Made by a program: the position numbers and the translations under genes | Part shown: piece after piece, positions 49,871-59,569 of the stretch | Numbering within the stretch: position 1 is the stretch's first letter | How the letters are laid out: each line of letters starts with the position of its first letter | From: Gracilimonas sp965227785 | GTDB taxonomy: Bacteria > Bacteroidota > Rhodothermia > Balneolales > Balneolaceae | Length of the DNA: 64,000 bases | Direction: 5' to 3' | NCBI RefSeq assembly: GCF_965227785.1 | Contig: NZ_OZ245785.1 | Location: 2,790,001-2,854,000, forward strand | Notes under the pieces: generated by a model | What the model was told of the DNA's origin: nothing | The model's database searches: none | What the model saw: only the letters and a program-made list of their open reading frames with translations

Positions 49871-51103
49871 ATGAAAAAAATAATACTACTACTTTTTTTA
49901 ATTCTATTCAGTACAATCAACGCCAACGCACAGGTTGATAGTACCCTGTTCAAAGATACCCCGCGCGATACATTGGCGGAAGATACAATGAACATGGATG
50001 CCGTTTATGAGCGCCCGTTTTTCCAGGCGGGAACATCGCCTGTCTCTATCGGTGGCTATATAGAGGCCGATTACCAATATATAGGAGAAGACGGGATTAC
50101 CGAAGGCCATACCTTCCGCGTTCCTCGGTTTACACTTTTTGTAGGCTCTTCCATTCATCCAAAAGTCAAGTTTCTTTCAGAAATTGAATTTGAAGAAGGT
50201 GGTAACGAGATTGCCATTGAGTTTGCGGCATTGGATATCAATTTTTTCCCGATGCTTAATTTTCGTGGAGGGATTATTATGAATCCTATTGGGGCTTTTA
50301 ACCAAAATCATGATGGCCCTAAATGGGAGTTTGTTGACCGGCCCATTGCCATGACCGAAATGCTGCCTGCTACCTGGAGCAACGTGGGTTTTGGCCTCTA
50401 CGGAAAGCGATATGTTAACGATTGGGCCTTTGGCTACGAGGTCTATCTCACCAACGGATTTGATAACAGTATTATCGCAAACAGGGAAAACAAAACCTTT
50501 CTCCCCGCAGCCAAAGAAAATTTCGAACGTTTTGAAGAAAACAACAATGGGCAACCTTTAATTACAGGAAAACTCGCTGTGAAAAATCAGAACATCGGGG
50601 AAATTGGCCTTTCTTATATGGGAGGGGTTTACAATACCTTTGAAGATGACGGACTGATTCTGGATGAAGAAAGGCGGTTGGATGTTTTTGCCATAGATTT
50701 TAATACCTCCCTGGAAAAAACAAGTACCTACATAACCGGCGAATGGGCTTGGGTGATGGTTGATGTTCCGGAAACTTACGGGCAGCAATTCGGAGACCGG
50801 CAGCAAGGCGGATTTGTGGATATCGTGCAGCCGGTTTCCAGGCAGCCGTTGGCTGGTTTTGAGAATGCGGTACTAAACCTGGCTGTCAGGCTGGAATATG
50901 TGGACTGGAATGTGGGAACATTTCGAGAAACAGGAGCAAATATTTCAGATGATTTGTGGGCCATTGTTCCAGGTGTGAGCTTCAGGCCTTCTGCTCAAAC
51001 CGTGCTGCGCTTGAACTACCGATATATGCAGCAGCAAGATATTTTGGGTAATCCAGCGGCAAAAATTGCAGGAATTCAAATCGGGATTTCCAGTTATTTT
51101 TGA
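49871..51103 (+). CDS. Outer membrane porin (OprO/OprP-like beta-barrel)
   Basis: The protein has 410 residues with a signal peptide (KIILLLFLILFSTINANAQ). The mature part alternates short beta strands rich in aromatic residues (SIGGYIEADYQYIGED, FRVPRFTLFVGSSIHPKVKF, TVLRLNYRYMQQQD) and ends ISSYF, with a terminal aromatic residue as in barrel proteins. It resembles phosphate-selective porin O/P-type proteins. The substrate is unknown. It is the third gene of the di-haem/Rieske unit, suggesting coordinated periplasmic redox and uptake functions. Confidence 0.82.
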   Translation: MKKIILLLFLILFSTINANAQVDSTLFKDTPRDTLAEDTMNMDAVYERPFFQAGTSPVSIGGYIEADYQYIGEDGITEGHTFRVPRFTLFVGSSIHPKVKFLSEIEFEEGGNEIAIEFAALDINFFPMLNFRGGIIMNPIGAFNQNHDGPKWEFVDRPIAMTEMLPATWSNVGFGLYGKRYVNDWAFGYEVYLTNGFDNSIIANRENKTFLPAAKENFERFEENNNGQPLITGKLAVKNQNIGEIGLSYMGGVYNTFEDDGLILDEERRLDVFAIDFNTSLEKTSTYITGEWAWVMVDVPETYGQQFGDRQQGGFVDIVQPVSRQPLAGFENAVLNLAVRLEYVDWNVGTFRETGANISDDLWAIVPGVSFRPSAQTVLRLNYRYMQQQDILGNPAAKIAGIQIGISSYF

Positions 51104-51140
51104 AAATCTTCTCAAAAATAAGTCGGGATTCTTAAATAAA

Positions 51141-51239
51141 TTAGAAGCCAGGAACCTTTATAATCCGGATGATGTGAATAAGAGAATTCACGAGATTCTG
51201 AAACCTTACAACTTCAGCCATAGCACTATAGAAGTGTAA
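51141..51239 (+). pseudogene. Possible C-terminal remnant of a cation diffusion facilitator
   Basis: An open stretch without a start reads KLEARNLYNPDDVNKRIHEI-LKPYNFSHSTIEV and then stops at 51237-51239. The ending resembles the cytoplasmic tail of CDF transporters, which typically close with a HxTIQxE-like strand. It lies between the porin and merA, where no gene is expected. The match is short, so this is a weak call. Confidence 0.3.
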
Positions 51240-51291
51240 TTAGATGAAGGAACTTCACCTTTGATTGAGTCAAATGGTTGTTAACACTCTG

Positions 51292-52929
51292 TCAAACCGC
51301 ACAGCAGCTCAATTTCTTCACGTCTTTGTCGAAAGTGAGAGCCGCAAGCTTAATTCCTTCAGAAAGGGTCAGATAGGGATGAAATTCCGACTTGAGTGAC
51401 TGAATGGAAACCCCGTGTCGAATAGCCAGAGCCAGTTCCATTAATAGTTCAGAGCCTTCGGGTGCCAAAATACGGGCTCCAATCAAACGGTCATTGTCTT
51501 TGTTTCGGATTAATTTGATATATCCGCGGGTATCTCTTGCGGCAATAGATCTGGGTACATTGTCCAGCGTAAGTTTCGTTGCCTGATAGTTGACTCCCGC
51601 TTCTTCGGCTTGTTGTTCATCCATGCCCACACCGGCCACTTGTGGATCAGTGAAAATAACCCACGGTAAGACTGAAAAATCGGCTTTTCCATGACTGGCT
51701 CTCATCGCATTTTCAGCTGCGATTTTTCCTTCATAAGCAGCCGTATATACAAACTGCCGTTCGCCAAGTACATCGCCGGCGGCAAAGATGTTGGGTGTAT
51801 TGGTTCGCATGGTTTCATCCACGGGAATATAGCCGCGACCTTCGGTGTCAATCCCTGCGGATTCAAGATTCAGGTTCCCTGTATTTCCCTGCCTGCCGGT
51901 AGCAACTAATATCTGATCGGCTTCAAGTTCTTTTTCTTCTCCGTTTACCGTAAACCGAATACTTCTTTTTTTATCTGTTTTCGTTACTTCCAGAATATCT
52001 GTATTCGTCAAAATGGTCAATCCTTCCTCTTCCAAATATCCCGTCAAGGCTGTTGCAAGCTCTTCGGGTTGATCACTTAACACATGTTCTGATCGCTGCA
52101 ATACAGTCACCTTGCTTCCAAGCCGACTAAAGAGTTGCGCATTTTCAAGAGCAATATATCCGCCGCCAAGTATGACGAGATCTTCCGGAAGTTCCTCAAG
52201 TTCATAGGCCGACTCATTGGTCAGGTATCCCGCTTCTTTCAGTCCTGGTATTTCAGGAATAAACGGGGAAGCTCCTGTGGCAATCAAAATGTTTTCGGCG
52301 GTATAGGTTGAATTATTTACCTGAACCTGATTTGTTTGAATTAACTTTCCGTACCCCTCAATAAGGGTGATGCTTGGATCATCCTTTATCACATTCACAT
52401 ACTTTTCCTGACGCAGGTCTCGAACCATTTCCCGCTTTTGTTCGATCACTTTTCTAAAATCACTAATGGTTGCAGTGGTTTCAATCCCTTCAAACCTCGG
52501 ATGGGAAGCATTGTGAAAGGCTTCTGCTGTTCGGATCAGTGTTTTGGATGGCACGCACCCCACATTTACGCACGTTCCACCGGTTGGCAGACCTTTATTG
52601 ATAATAAGTGCGGTTCCCCCAAATTCACTGGTTCGGATAGCAGCAGCAAAAGCAGCCGAACCGCCCCCGATAATAATCAACGAGTAATGGTTTTCACCAG
52701 TTTGCTCTTTTCCTGATTCGCCCACTACCTGATACTTTCCCGTCTGATTTACGGCTTCAATCACTGAAGCTTTATCAAGGGTGGATTCATCAAATGATAC
52801 CGTAGCCGTTCCGTTGGGGTAGCTTACATCCGCCTTCTGTATTCCGTTTAGTTTGGATAGATTATTTTCAATAGACACGGTGCAATGATCACATGTCATG
52901 CCCGCTATGTCCAGTTCCAGTTCTTTCAT
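51292..52929 (-). CDS. merA: Mercuric reductase with N-terminal HMA domain
   Basis: From ATG 52929 the protein has 545 residues (a longer reading adds 21 non-conserved residues and overlaps merTP). The NmerA domain has DIAGMTCDHCTV (C13, C16). The FAD-binding core has LIIIGGGSAAFAAAI and the redox-active GGTCVNVGCVPSK (C120, C125). The dimerisation domain has FTDPQVAGVG, and the C-terminus ends KLSCCAV, the vicinal Cys pair (C542, C543) that hands Hg(II) to the active site. It reduces Hg(II) to volatile Hg(0) with NADPH in the cytoplasm. It is third in the arsR-merTP-merA operon. Confidence 0.96.
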   Translation of the reverse strand: MKELELDIAGMTCDHCTVSIENNLSKLNGIQKADVSYPNGTATVSFDESTLDKASVIEAVNQTGKYQVVGESGKEQTGENHYSLIIIGGGSAAFAAAIRTSEFGGTALIINKGLPTGGTCVNVGCVPSKTLIRTAEAFHNASHPRFEGIETTATISDFRKVIEQKREMVRDLRQEKYVNVIKDDPSITLIEGYGKLIQTNQVQVNNSTYTAENILIATGASPFIPEIPGLKEAGYLTNESAYELEELPEDLVILGGGYIALENAQLFSRLGSKVTVLQRSEHVLSDQPEELATALTGYLEEEGLTILTNTDILEVTKTDKKRSIRFTVNGEEKELEADQILVATGRQGNTGNLNLESAGIDTEGRGYIPVDETMRTNTPNIFAAGDVLGERQFVYTAAYEGKIAAENAMRASHGKADFSVLPWVIFTDPQVAGVGMDEQQAEEAGVNYQATKLTLDNVPRSIAARDTRGYIKLIRNKDNDRLIGARILAPEGSELLMELALAIRHGVSIQSLKSEFHPYLTLSEGIKLAALTFDKDVKKLSCCAV

Positions 52930-52933
52930 CCTA

Positions 52934-53560
52934 TTATTCGTTTTCTTGCTCTTGTTGAAGGTTGGCTGTAAATCCGGTCTTATTGATGGCATCCTGAAGC
53001 TCTTTTTCTGTAAGCTTCGTTCTCAGATACGAAATAGTAGCCGTTCCGCTGTCGTAGGATACCTCAGATTCAATAATTCCATCGAGTTTACCCAACTCAT
53101 TTTTCACACTGGCTTCACACCCAGCGCAGGTCATGCCCTCCACATTAAAGGTGACCTGTTCTACATCTGCCTCGGAAACATATTGTATTTGAGTGGGCTG
53201 AGCGTCAGAGAAAAACCAACGAGAGTAGTTTGGAAAAGCCAGCAATAGAGCTGCCACTACGGTTACGATACCAAGAAACGATTTAGACTGGGTGAAACGG
53301 GCTTCTTCAGGATCACATTCACAGTCGATCTCTTTTGAGAGCTTCAGTTTTTGGTACCATGCAAACCCAAGTAAAAGAACAGTCAGCCCAATTAAATAAG
53401 GCCGGAATGGGTCCATGAATGAAAAGGTAGAGGCGATACCACTTGTGCCTGCCAGAATAGCCAGCACCGGAGTGATGCAGCAAAGGGACGCAATAAATGC
53501 AACTCCGAGTCCAGCGCCCAGCCATTTGGTATCAGAGTTATTGTTTTGTTGCTTGTTCAT
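52934..53560 (-). CDS. merTP: Mercuric transporter MerT fused to MerP-like domain (MerTP)
   Basis: The protein has 208 residues. Residues 1-115 are MerT-like: a first helix with IASLCCITPVLAIL (C27, C28), a second helix, a cytoplasmic CEC pair (C80, C82) and a third helix. Residues about 135-200 are a MerP/HMA-like domain with NVEGMTCAGCEASV (C145, C148). It takes up Hg(II) and passes it to MerA. It sits 4 bp upstream of merA and overlaps the arsR-type regulator stop by 4 bp, so all three genes are one operon. Confidence 0.93.
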   Translation of the reverse strand: MNKQQNNNSDTKWLGAGLGVAFIASLCCITPVLAILAGTSGIASTFSFMDPFRPYLIGLTVLLLGFAWYQKLKLSKEIDCECDPEEARFTQSKSFLGIVTVVAALLLAFPNYSRWFFSDAQPTQIQYVSEADVEQVTFNVEGMTCAGCEASVKNELGKLDGIIESEVSYDSGTATISYLRTKLTEKELQDAINKTGFTANLQQEQENE

Positions 53561-53937
53561 GCGGCTAATACCTCCATAATGGTATTGTTTTCAATTTGGT
53601 TGAAAAGTGGTTTCAAAAGATCGTCATAAGGTTTTTGCAGGGAATAGAAAATGAGCTTTCCCTCTCTTCTTGAATCTAAAAGTCCGGCGTCTTTCAATTT
53701 TCGCAGGTGTTGAGATACCGCCGGTACGGTCATATCTAAAATATCGCTCAAATCGCACGGACATAAATCTTCTTCGGTGCTCAGTAAAAACAGAATCTTC
53801 AGGCGCACATCATTTCCGGCCAGCTTTAGTATGACCGAGAGTTTTAAGATGGATGATTCCACCGCATGGATCGAGTCAATGCAGCGGTTGATCTGGTTCA
53901 GATCGGCTACATCACGAATACAGGATTGTTTGCTCAT
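53557..53937 (-). CDS. ArsR/SmtB-family regulator of the mer operon
   Basis: The protein has 126 residues. The winged helix is clear: GNDVRLKILFLLSTEEDLCP-CDLSDILDM, then TVPAVSQHLRKLKDAGLLDS and the wing RREGKLIFYSL. C59 and C61 (DLCPCDL) form the alpha-3 metal site of ArsR-type sensors, with further Cys near the N-terminus (C6, C19). It heads the mer operon, which uses an ArsR-type instead of a MerR-type regulator, as in some other lineages. Two dyads at 53948-54003 directly upstream are its likely operator. Confidence 0.92.
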   Translation of the reverse strand: MSKQSCIRDVADLNQINRCIDSIHAVESSILKLSVILKLAGNDVRLKILFLLSTEEDLCPCDLSDILDMTVPAVSQHLRKLKDAGLLDSRREGKLIFYSLQKPYDDLLKPLFNQIENNTIMEVLAA

Positions 53938-53947
53938 AGGAATTTTT

Positions 53948-54003
53948 ATTTAAGTAATTGCTTAAATGTAGGGTTAAGACATCATTTAAGCAAATGATTA
54001 AAT
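53948..54003 (-). promoter_or_regulatory. Tandem ArsR-type operator and promoter of the mer operon
   Basis: Two 20-bp dyads are seen: ATTTAAG-N6-CTTAAAT (53948-53967, perfect arms) and ATTTAAG-N6-ATTAAAT (53984-54003, one mismatch), 36 bp apart centre to centre. AT-rich dyads of this sort are typical ArsR/SmtB operators. On the minus strand TTTG and, 20 nt later, TACATTTA resemble the -33/-7 elements of Bacteroidota promoters and overlap the dyads, so binding would block transcription. Confidence 0.55.
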
Positions 54004-54211
54004 GAACTGAGGAATTTATAAAGATATACTTGTATGAGTGGGACTCTGTTAGTAAAAAAACCTGAAATGATTGAGAGTGACTGAAGCATCAAAAGACCGG
54101 ATCTTTATAAAGAATAGGAACAGTTATTATTAGACCTTGACGGAAAAAAGATTTAGCATTGTCTTTAAGCCCTGATTTTGTTAGCCTAAGCGCCAACCAA
54201 ATTGTTTATTT

Positions 54212-57200
54212 ATGACCATTCAGGAATACGTTGATCAGTTAAATCTGAGATATAAATCAGGCATTTCTAGGGAACACAGTTATCGGGGCGATTTACAATC
54301 ATTGCTTGGTGATCTATTACCCGATCTACTTATAACCAATGAGCCCTCACGAACAGATGTTGGAGCTCCCGACTATATCCTCACTAAAGGTAAAATTCCT
54401 GTCGGATATATTGAAGCCAAAGACATAGGCGATCCAGATCTTGAGGGAAAGAAGAAGAATAAAGAACAGTTTGAACGCTACAAGACCGGACTTCCCAATC
54501 TGATCTTCACCGACTACCTCGATTTCCATGTATATCGGGATGGAGAATTCCTGACCTCCGTTGCTATTGCCGAAATTAAAGACGGAAGCATTGTTGGGTT
54601 GACTGAGAATTACGACGAGTTCGAAAACATCATTAAAGATTTTGGGACCCATGTGGGGCAAACCATCCGCAGTGCCAATAAGCTGTCGAAGATGATGGCC
54701 GGTAAAGCCCGAATCCTTGCTGATGTTATTGAGAAAGCCCTGAATGCTGATGAAGAAAAGCAGAAAAATAAAGTAAACGAGACAGCTAACAATACCCTTC
54801 GGGAACAATTGACTGCATTTCAGAACGTCTTGATCCACGATATCAGCGCTAAGGAATTTGCGGATATCTATGCACAAACCATCGCTTACGGTATGTTTGC
54901 AGCTCGTTTACATGATCCAACGCTCGATACGTTTGACCGCCATGAGGCTGCTGCGCTTATTCCGAAAACCAATCCCTTTCTTCGTAAGCTATTCCAATAC
55001 ATTGCTGGTTATGATCTGGATGATCGTATCGTATGGGTGGTAGATGGACTCGCTGATATTTTCAGAGCTACTGATGTAGATGGCCTTCTTAAGAACTTTG
55101 GAAAAGCTACACAACAGCAAGATCCCATCATTCATTTTTATGAAACCTTCCTGGCTGAATACGATCCTAAGCTTCGGAAAAGTCGTGGAGTTTGGTACAC
55201 GCCGGAGCCGGTTGTGAACTTTATAGTTCGGGCAGTTGATGACATTTTGAAAGACGAATTTGACCTCAAAGACGGACTGGCTGACACCACCAAAACCAAA
55301 GTAAAAGTAAAAGTACCCACACACGACAAGCGTCACAAAGGTGGCATGGTGGAAGAGGAACGGGAAGTCCACAAAGTCCAGATTCTGGACCCGGCAGCTG
55401 GAACCGGAACCTTTTTAGCTGAAGTGATCAAACAAATTCATTCCAAGTTTGAAGGACAGCAAGGCATTTGGGCTACCTACGTGGAAGAACACCTGATTCC
55501 CCGTCTGAACGGATTTGAAATTTTAATGGCCAGTTATGCTATGGCTCACCTGAAGCTGGATTTACTATTGCGGGAAACCGGAGTGGAACCGAGCGGAAGT
55601 GAACGCTTTCGCGTGTATCTTACCAATTCTCTGGAAGAACACCACCCAGACACCGGAACCCTCTTTGCTGGTTGGCTTAGTGAAGAGGCCAATGAAGCCA
55701 ATCATATTAAGCGTGATACTCCGGTGATGGTGGTGCTTGGAAATCCGCCGTATTCAGTTAGTAGTACAAATAAAGGGGATTGGATTATGGGGTTAATTGA
55801 TGACTATAAGCAAAACTTAGACGAAAAAACGATTAACTCTTTATCCGATGACTATGTAAAGTTTTTGAGGTATGGGCAGCACTTTATAGATAAAAATGGG
55901 GAAGGTGTTTTAGCTTTCATTACAAATAATAGTTTTTTGGATGGTTTAATCCATCGTGAAATGAGAAGATTATTTTTAGAATCATTCGACAAAGTATATT
56001 TAATTGATTTACATGGAGATTCTAAAAAGAAAGAAAGTACACCCACAGGTGAACGTGATGAAAATGTATTTGACATAATGCAAGGTGTATCAATTTCATT
56101 GTTTATAAAAAATAGAAACACCAAAGGATGTGATGTCTTTCATTCTGATTTATTCGGAAGCCGACAAAATAAATATGATTTATTATCAAAGAATACGATC
56201 AAATCCTTTGAATGGAATAATCTGAAATGCGAAGCTCCTTATTATTTTTTCACAAAAAAAGATTTTAGCCTAAGACAAGAATATGAATCATTTTTCAGCT
56301 TAAATGGAGCTTTTAAGAACCATATTTCTGGCATTGAGACAAAAAGAGACGACTTGTTTACGGATGAAAATATAAATGAATTGGAAGGGAGAATCGTAAA
56401 ATTACTTTCCAAGGAATATGATGAGTCTTTTGTCAAAGAATTCAATGTGAAAAATTCTTCTGGTTATGACTTATTGGGAAGAATAGATGAAGCAGACTTC
56501 AGTGAAAGTAAAATTCGAACTTTCAGCTACAGACCTTTTGATGAACCTTACATTTACTATGATCAGAAATTAATTGGACGATCAATGTTTTCAACTATGA
56601 GAAACTTGATTCCAGAAGATAATCTGGGGTTAGTCGCTTCAAAACAATGTCACAGAAATTTCACTTTTGCATTTATTTCAAACAAAATTTTAGATAGTAA
56701 TTACTTGTCTTCGGCTAAGAAATTTGGAGGTGGATATGCTTTCCCACTTTACCTTTACCCCGAAGAATCCACCCAACAAACCCTCGATGGCAACCCAGAG
56801 CGCACGCCCAATTTAGACAAGAAGATCCTTCAGGAAATCTCGGAAAAGCTTGGACTGAAATTCACTCCGGAAAAAGAAGACACCGAAGGTACTTTTGCGC
56901 CCATCGACCTGCTCGACTATATTTATGCCGTCCTTCACTCTCCAAGTTACCGCGAGAAGTACAAAGAATTCCTAAAGATCGACTTTCCAAGAGTGCCTTA
57001 TCCCGAAGATCCCGATCTTTTCTGGCAACTCGCAGAAATGGGCGGAGAGCTACGACAAATTCACTTATTGGAGCATCCGGCGGTAGAAGAATTTATAACT
57101 ACCTATCCCATTGCAGGAAGCAATGTCATTTCCAACCGGCTGACTAAGAATGATCCGGGATTTGTGGTTGATGGAGATGACGAAAGTGGTGAAGAAAACG

Positions 57201-57484
57201 AAGCCCTGAAAGGCAAGATCCTTCGGAGGTATCCTCAGGATGACTCGGATGATGACCTGGAATTAGGCAAAGTGTGGATTAACGAAGAGCAGTATTTCGG
57301 CAATGTGCCGAAAAAAGCCTGGGAGTTCTACATCGGAGGATACCAACCCGCCGAAAAATGGCTCAAAGATCGCCGTGATCGCGAGCTCTCCATTGATGAA
57401 ATTCGACATTACCAAAAAATACTTGTGGCTCTTATGGAGACGGATAGGTTGATGCAGGAGATTGACGGGATATTCGAGGTTTAA
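54212..57484 (+). CDS. Type ISP/IIG-like restriction-modification enzyme (single chain, no helicase)
   Basis: The protein has 1090 residues. Residues about 40-110 hold a PD-(D/E)xK nuclease: GAPDYIL (D54) and GYIEAKDIG (E68, K70). The N6-adenine methyltransferase has motif I QILDPAAGTGTFLAEV (about 393) and motif IV LGNPPYSV (about 509). The C-terminal part with FSYRPFDEPYIYYDQKLIGR is the ISP-type target-recognition domain. LlaBIII-like ISP enzymes also have a helicase, which I do not see here, so it is closer to type IIG in layout. The segment from about 55,760 to 56,750 is strikingly AT-rich, suggesting exchange of the specificity part. It starts the defence region. Confidence 0.9.
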   Translation: MTIQEYVDQLNLRYKSGISREHSYRGDLQSLLGDLLPDLLITNEPSRTDVGAPDYILTKGKIPVGYIEAKDIGDPDLEGKKKNKEQFERYKTGLPNLIFTDYLDFHVYRDGEFLTSVAIAEIKDGSIVGLTENYDEFENIIKDFGTHVGQTIRSANKLSKMMAGKARILADVIEKALNADEEKQKNKVNETANNTLREQLTAFQNVLIHDISAKEFADIYAQTIAYGMFAARLHDPTLDTFDRHEAAALIPKTNPFLRKLFQYIAGYDLDDRIVWVVDGLADIFRATDVDGLLKNFGKATQQQDPIIHFYETFLAEYDPKLRKSRGVWYTPEPVVNFIVRAVDDILKDEFDLKDGLADTTKTKVKVKVPTHDKRHKGGMVEEEREVHKVQILDPAAGTGTFLAEVIKQIHSKFEGQQGIWATYVEEHLIPRLNGFEILMASYAMAHLKLDLLLRETGVEPSGSERFRVYLTNSLEEHHPDTGTLFAGWLSEEANEANHIKRDTPVMVVLGNPPYSVSSTNKGDWIMGLIDDYKQNLDEKTINSLSDDYVKFLRYGQHFIDKNGEGVLAFITNNSFLDGLIHREMRRLFLESFDKVYLIDLHGDSKKKESTPTGERDENVFDIMQGVSISLFIKNRNTKGCDVFHSDLFGSRQNKYDLLSKNTIKSFEWNNLKCEAPYYFFTKKDFSLRQEYESFFSLNGAFKNHISGIETKRDDLFTDENINELEGRIVKLLSKEYDESFVKEFNVKNSSGYDLLGRIDEADFSESKIRTFSYRPFDEPYIYYDQKLIGRSMFSTMRNLIPEDNLGLVASKQCHRNFTFAFISNKILDSNYLSSAKKFGGGYAFPLYLYPEESTQQTLDGNPERTPNLDKKILQEISEKLGLKFTPEKEDTEGTFAPIDLLDYIYAVLHSPSYREKYKEFLKIDFPRVPYPEDPDLFWQLAEMGGELRQIHLLEHPAVEEFITTYPIAGSNVISNRLTKNDPGFVVDGDDESGEENEALKGKILRRYPQDDSDDDLELGKVWINEEQYFGNVPKKAWEFYIGGYQPAEKWLKDRRDRELSIDEIRHYQKILVALMETDRLMQEIDGIFEV

Positions 57485-57487
57485 ACT

Positions 57488-59569
57488 ATGAAGATTTTTA
57501 AAGTCTCACATAATGATGAACTACTTGAATCAGTAATTGATCTTGGAAATAAAAATGCTAAAACACTTGGTTTTTTTCCTGAGGGGGCATTTAGAGAGCA
57601 TGCACGAAGAAAAAATATTTTAGTAGCTACTAAAGATGATGAACTTGTTGGTTATCTATTATTTAGGATAACTCAAAAAACCCGTGTAATTAGTATCACT
57701 CATTTATGTATCTCTTCAAAATTCAGAGGTGAAGATTACGCCTCTAAATTATTAGATCATTTAAAAGCGGAGTACCAGCATGTATTAAGAGGCTTCAAAT
57801 TAAATTGTCGAAAAGATTATGAAACTGCTTCAAAATTTTGGGAAAATTATGGCTTTAAAGCAGTAAGTGAGAAAAGAAGTCGGAGTAAAGAAGAAAGATA
57901 CTTAGTCAAATGGTGGTATGATTTCGGGAATAAAAACTTATTCTCATTTTCATATTCTTCATCTTCAAACATTGAAGCTCTATTGGATGCGAGTGTTATA
58001 ATAAAGCTAAGAGATCAAAAATATATTAATAGAAAGGAAATTGAAGCCTTATATGCCGATTGGTTAATCGATGAGGTTGATTATTACTATGCACCTGAAA
58101 TCTATAACGAAATTAAAAGGGATAAAGATAAATCAAGAATCTCTGAGACACGTAGTTTCATGAGTGCATTTAAAGAAGCTCGATTTAAGCCCCAAAAAAG
58201 AGATAATATTCTATTACAATTGGAAGAATTTTTAACAGGGAATTCAGTAAATGACATCTCAGACCGAAAACAGTTATCTGAATGTATAGCCGCTGGAATA
58301 GATTACTTCATAACAACTGACGAAAATATCTTGAGTGTTAAAGAGAAAATATTTGAGACATTTTCTCTAAGTATTCTACGACCGACGGATTTCATTTTAT
58401 TTATTGATGAGCTGGTAAACGGTATGAATTACCAGTCATATAGAGTTGCAGGAGCAAACTACGATTATAAAAAAATAAGTCATCTTGAGCTCGACTCATT
58501 AGTTGAAAAATTTCTCAACTATTCTGCAGGGGAAAGAAAACATGTATTTCGTGACAGGCTTACCAAGATCGCATCACAACCAAATAAAACTGAGTTCAGA
58601 TTGATAAAAGATTCTAAAGATGAATGTATAGGCTTTTATGCTACTTCATTTGAGGACAGTAAAGCAAGGGTAGATGCAATTAGATGTGGTAAAAGTTCAA
58701 TTTCAGATACTCTTTTTCAGCAAGTCTTATATGATCTAATTAAACAAGGCGTATCTAAGCAACTTGATTTGATTGAAATCCATGAAGAGTATTTTAACCA
58801 AAAGGAGAAGAATATTCTAGCTTCTTTTGGATTTATTGAGCTACAAAATTGCTGGATTAGGTTTATTTTTTCAGGTCTTAGATCAACCAAGGAAATATTA
58901 TCAAACCAATCAGTACAAGAATATTTGAATGTAGGCCAAATAGAAAAGAAATTAAGAATTTTATCAGAAGACGAAGCAAAGGATATTAAATTTAATATTG
59001 AGCAAAAGTTTTGGCCTCTCAAATTCAGCAATTTAAAGCTACCGGTTTATATCATTCCAATAAAACCGTTTTGGGCTGCACAATTATTTGATTTTATCTT
59101 ATCACAAAGCAGTATTTTTGGTTCAAATCCAAAGCTATCATGGAGTAAAGAAAATATATATTATCGAAGTGTAAGGCCTGTTTCAGAACAAGCTCCGGCA
59201 AGAATTTTATGGTATATAAGTTCAAATACATCTAACAAATACAGTGACCGCCAAAAAGGGATTGCAGCTTGTTCGTATTTAGAAGAAGTACATATTGATA
59301 CGGCCAAGCAATTATTTAGCAAGTTTAAGAATTATGGTATTTATTCTTGGTCAAACATCTCTGAGATGACTGACGGTAATTCTAATGAACTAATAAAAGC
59401 ATTGAAATTTAGTTATACAGAAGTTTTTGACAATATCATTGAACTTCAAGAGATTCACAGAGTCTTTAATAATCATGATAGACCTAAGAATAGCTTTGTT
59501 TCACCTGTAAAGGTTTCTCACGATGTCTTCCAGGCATTATATAAAAAAGGAATAAATATTGATGAGTGA
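57488..59569 (+). CDS. Multidomain GNAT-PIN-GNAT-like-ASCH-like protein
   Basis: The protein has 693 residues. Residues 1-145 are a GNAT acetyltransferase (ISITHLCISSKFRGEDYASK with the acetyl-CoA loop). Residues about 163-310 are a PIN ribonuclease with all four acidic residues: D167 in LLDASV, E208 in IYNEIK, D259 in ISDRKQ and D278 in TTDENI. Residues about 330-465 look like a second, degenerate GNAT domain (ECIGFYATSFED, ILASFGFIEL). Residues about 518-690 resemble an ASCH/PUA-like domain (VYIIPIKPFWAAQLFD, RILWYIS, GIAACSYLEEVH). It is 3 bp behind the ISP enzyme and overlaps the ASCH gene by 8 bp. An RNA- or translation-targeting role is inferred. Confidence 0.7.
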   Translation: MKIFKVSHNDELLESVIDLGNKNAKTLGFFPEGAFREHARRKNILVATKDDELVGYLLFRITQKTRVISITHLCISSKFRGEDYASKLLDHLKAEYQHVLRGFKLNCRKDYETASKFWENYGFKAVSEKRSRSKEERYLVKWWYDFGNKNLFSFSYSSSSNIEALLDASVIIKLRDQKYINRKEIEALYADWLIDEVDYYYAPEIYNEIKRDKDKSRISETRSFMSAFKEARFKPQKRDNILLQLEEFLTGNSVNDISDRKQLSECIAAGIDYFITTDENILSVKEKIFETFSLSILRPTDFILFIDELVNGMNYQSYRVAGANYDYKKISHLELDSLVEKFLNYSAGERKHVFRDRLTKIASQPNKTEFRLIKDSKDECIGFYATSFEDSKARVDAIRCGKSSISDTLFQQVLYDLIKQGVSKQLDLIEIHEEYFNQKEKNILASFGFIELQNCWIRFIFSGLRSTKEILSNQSVQEYLNVGQIEKKLRILSEDEAKDIKFNIEQKFWPLKFSNLKLPVYIIPIKPFWAAQLFDFILSQSSIFGSNPKLSWSKENIYYRSVRPVSEQAPARILWYISSNTSNKYSDRQKGIAACSYLEEVHIDTAKQLFSKFKNYGIYSWSNISEMTDGNSNELIKALKFSYTEVFDNIIELQEIHRVFNNHDRPKNSFVSPVKVSHDVFQALYKKGINIDE

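Noticed and set aside
51104..51291. Remnant near merA as a transposase fragment
   Set aside because: No transposase motif or terminal inverted repeat was seen. The short tail fits a transporter end better.
54181..54191. TTAGCCTAAG string as a third DtxR-like site
   Set aside because: The half sites have almost no spacer, so the geometry differs from the two real-looking dyads.
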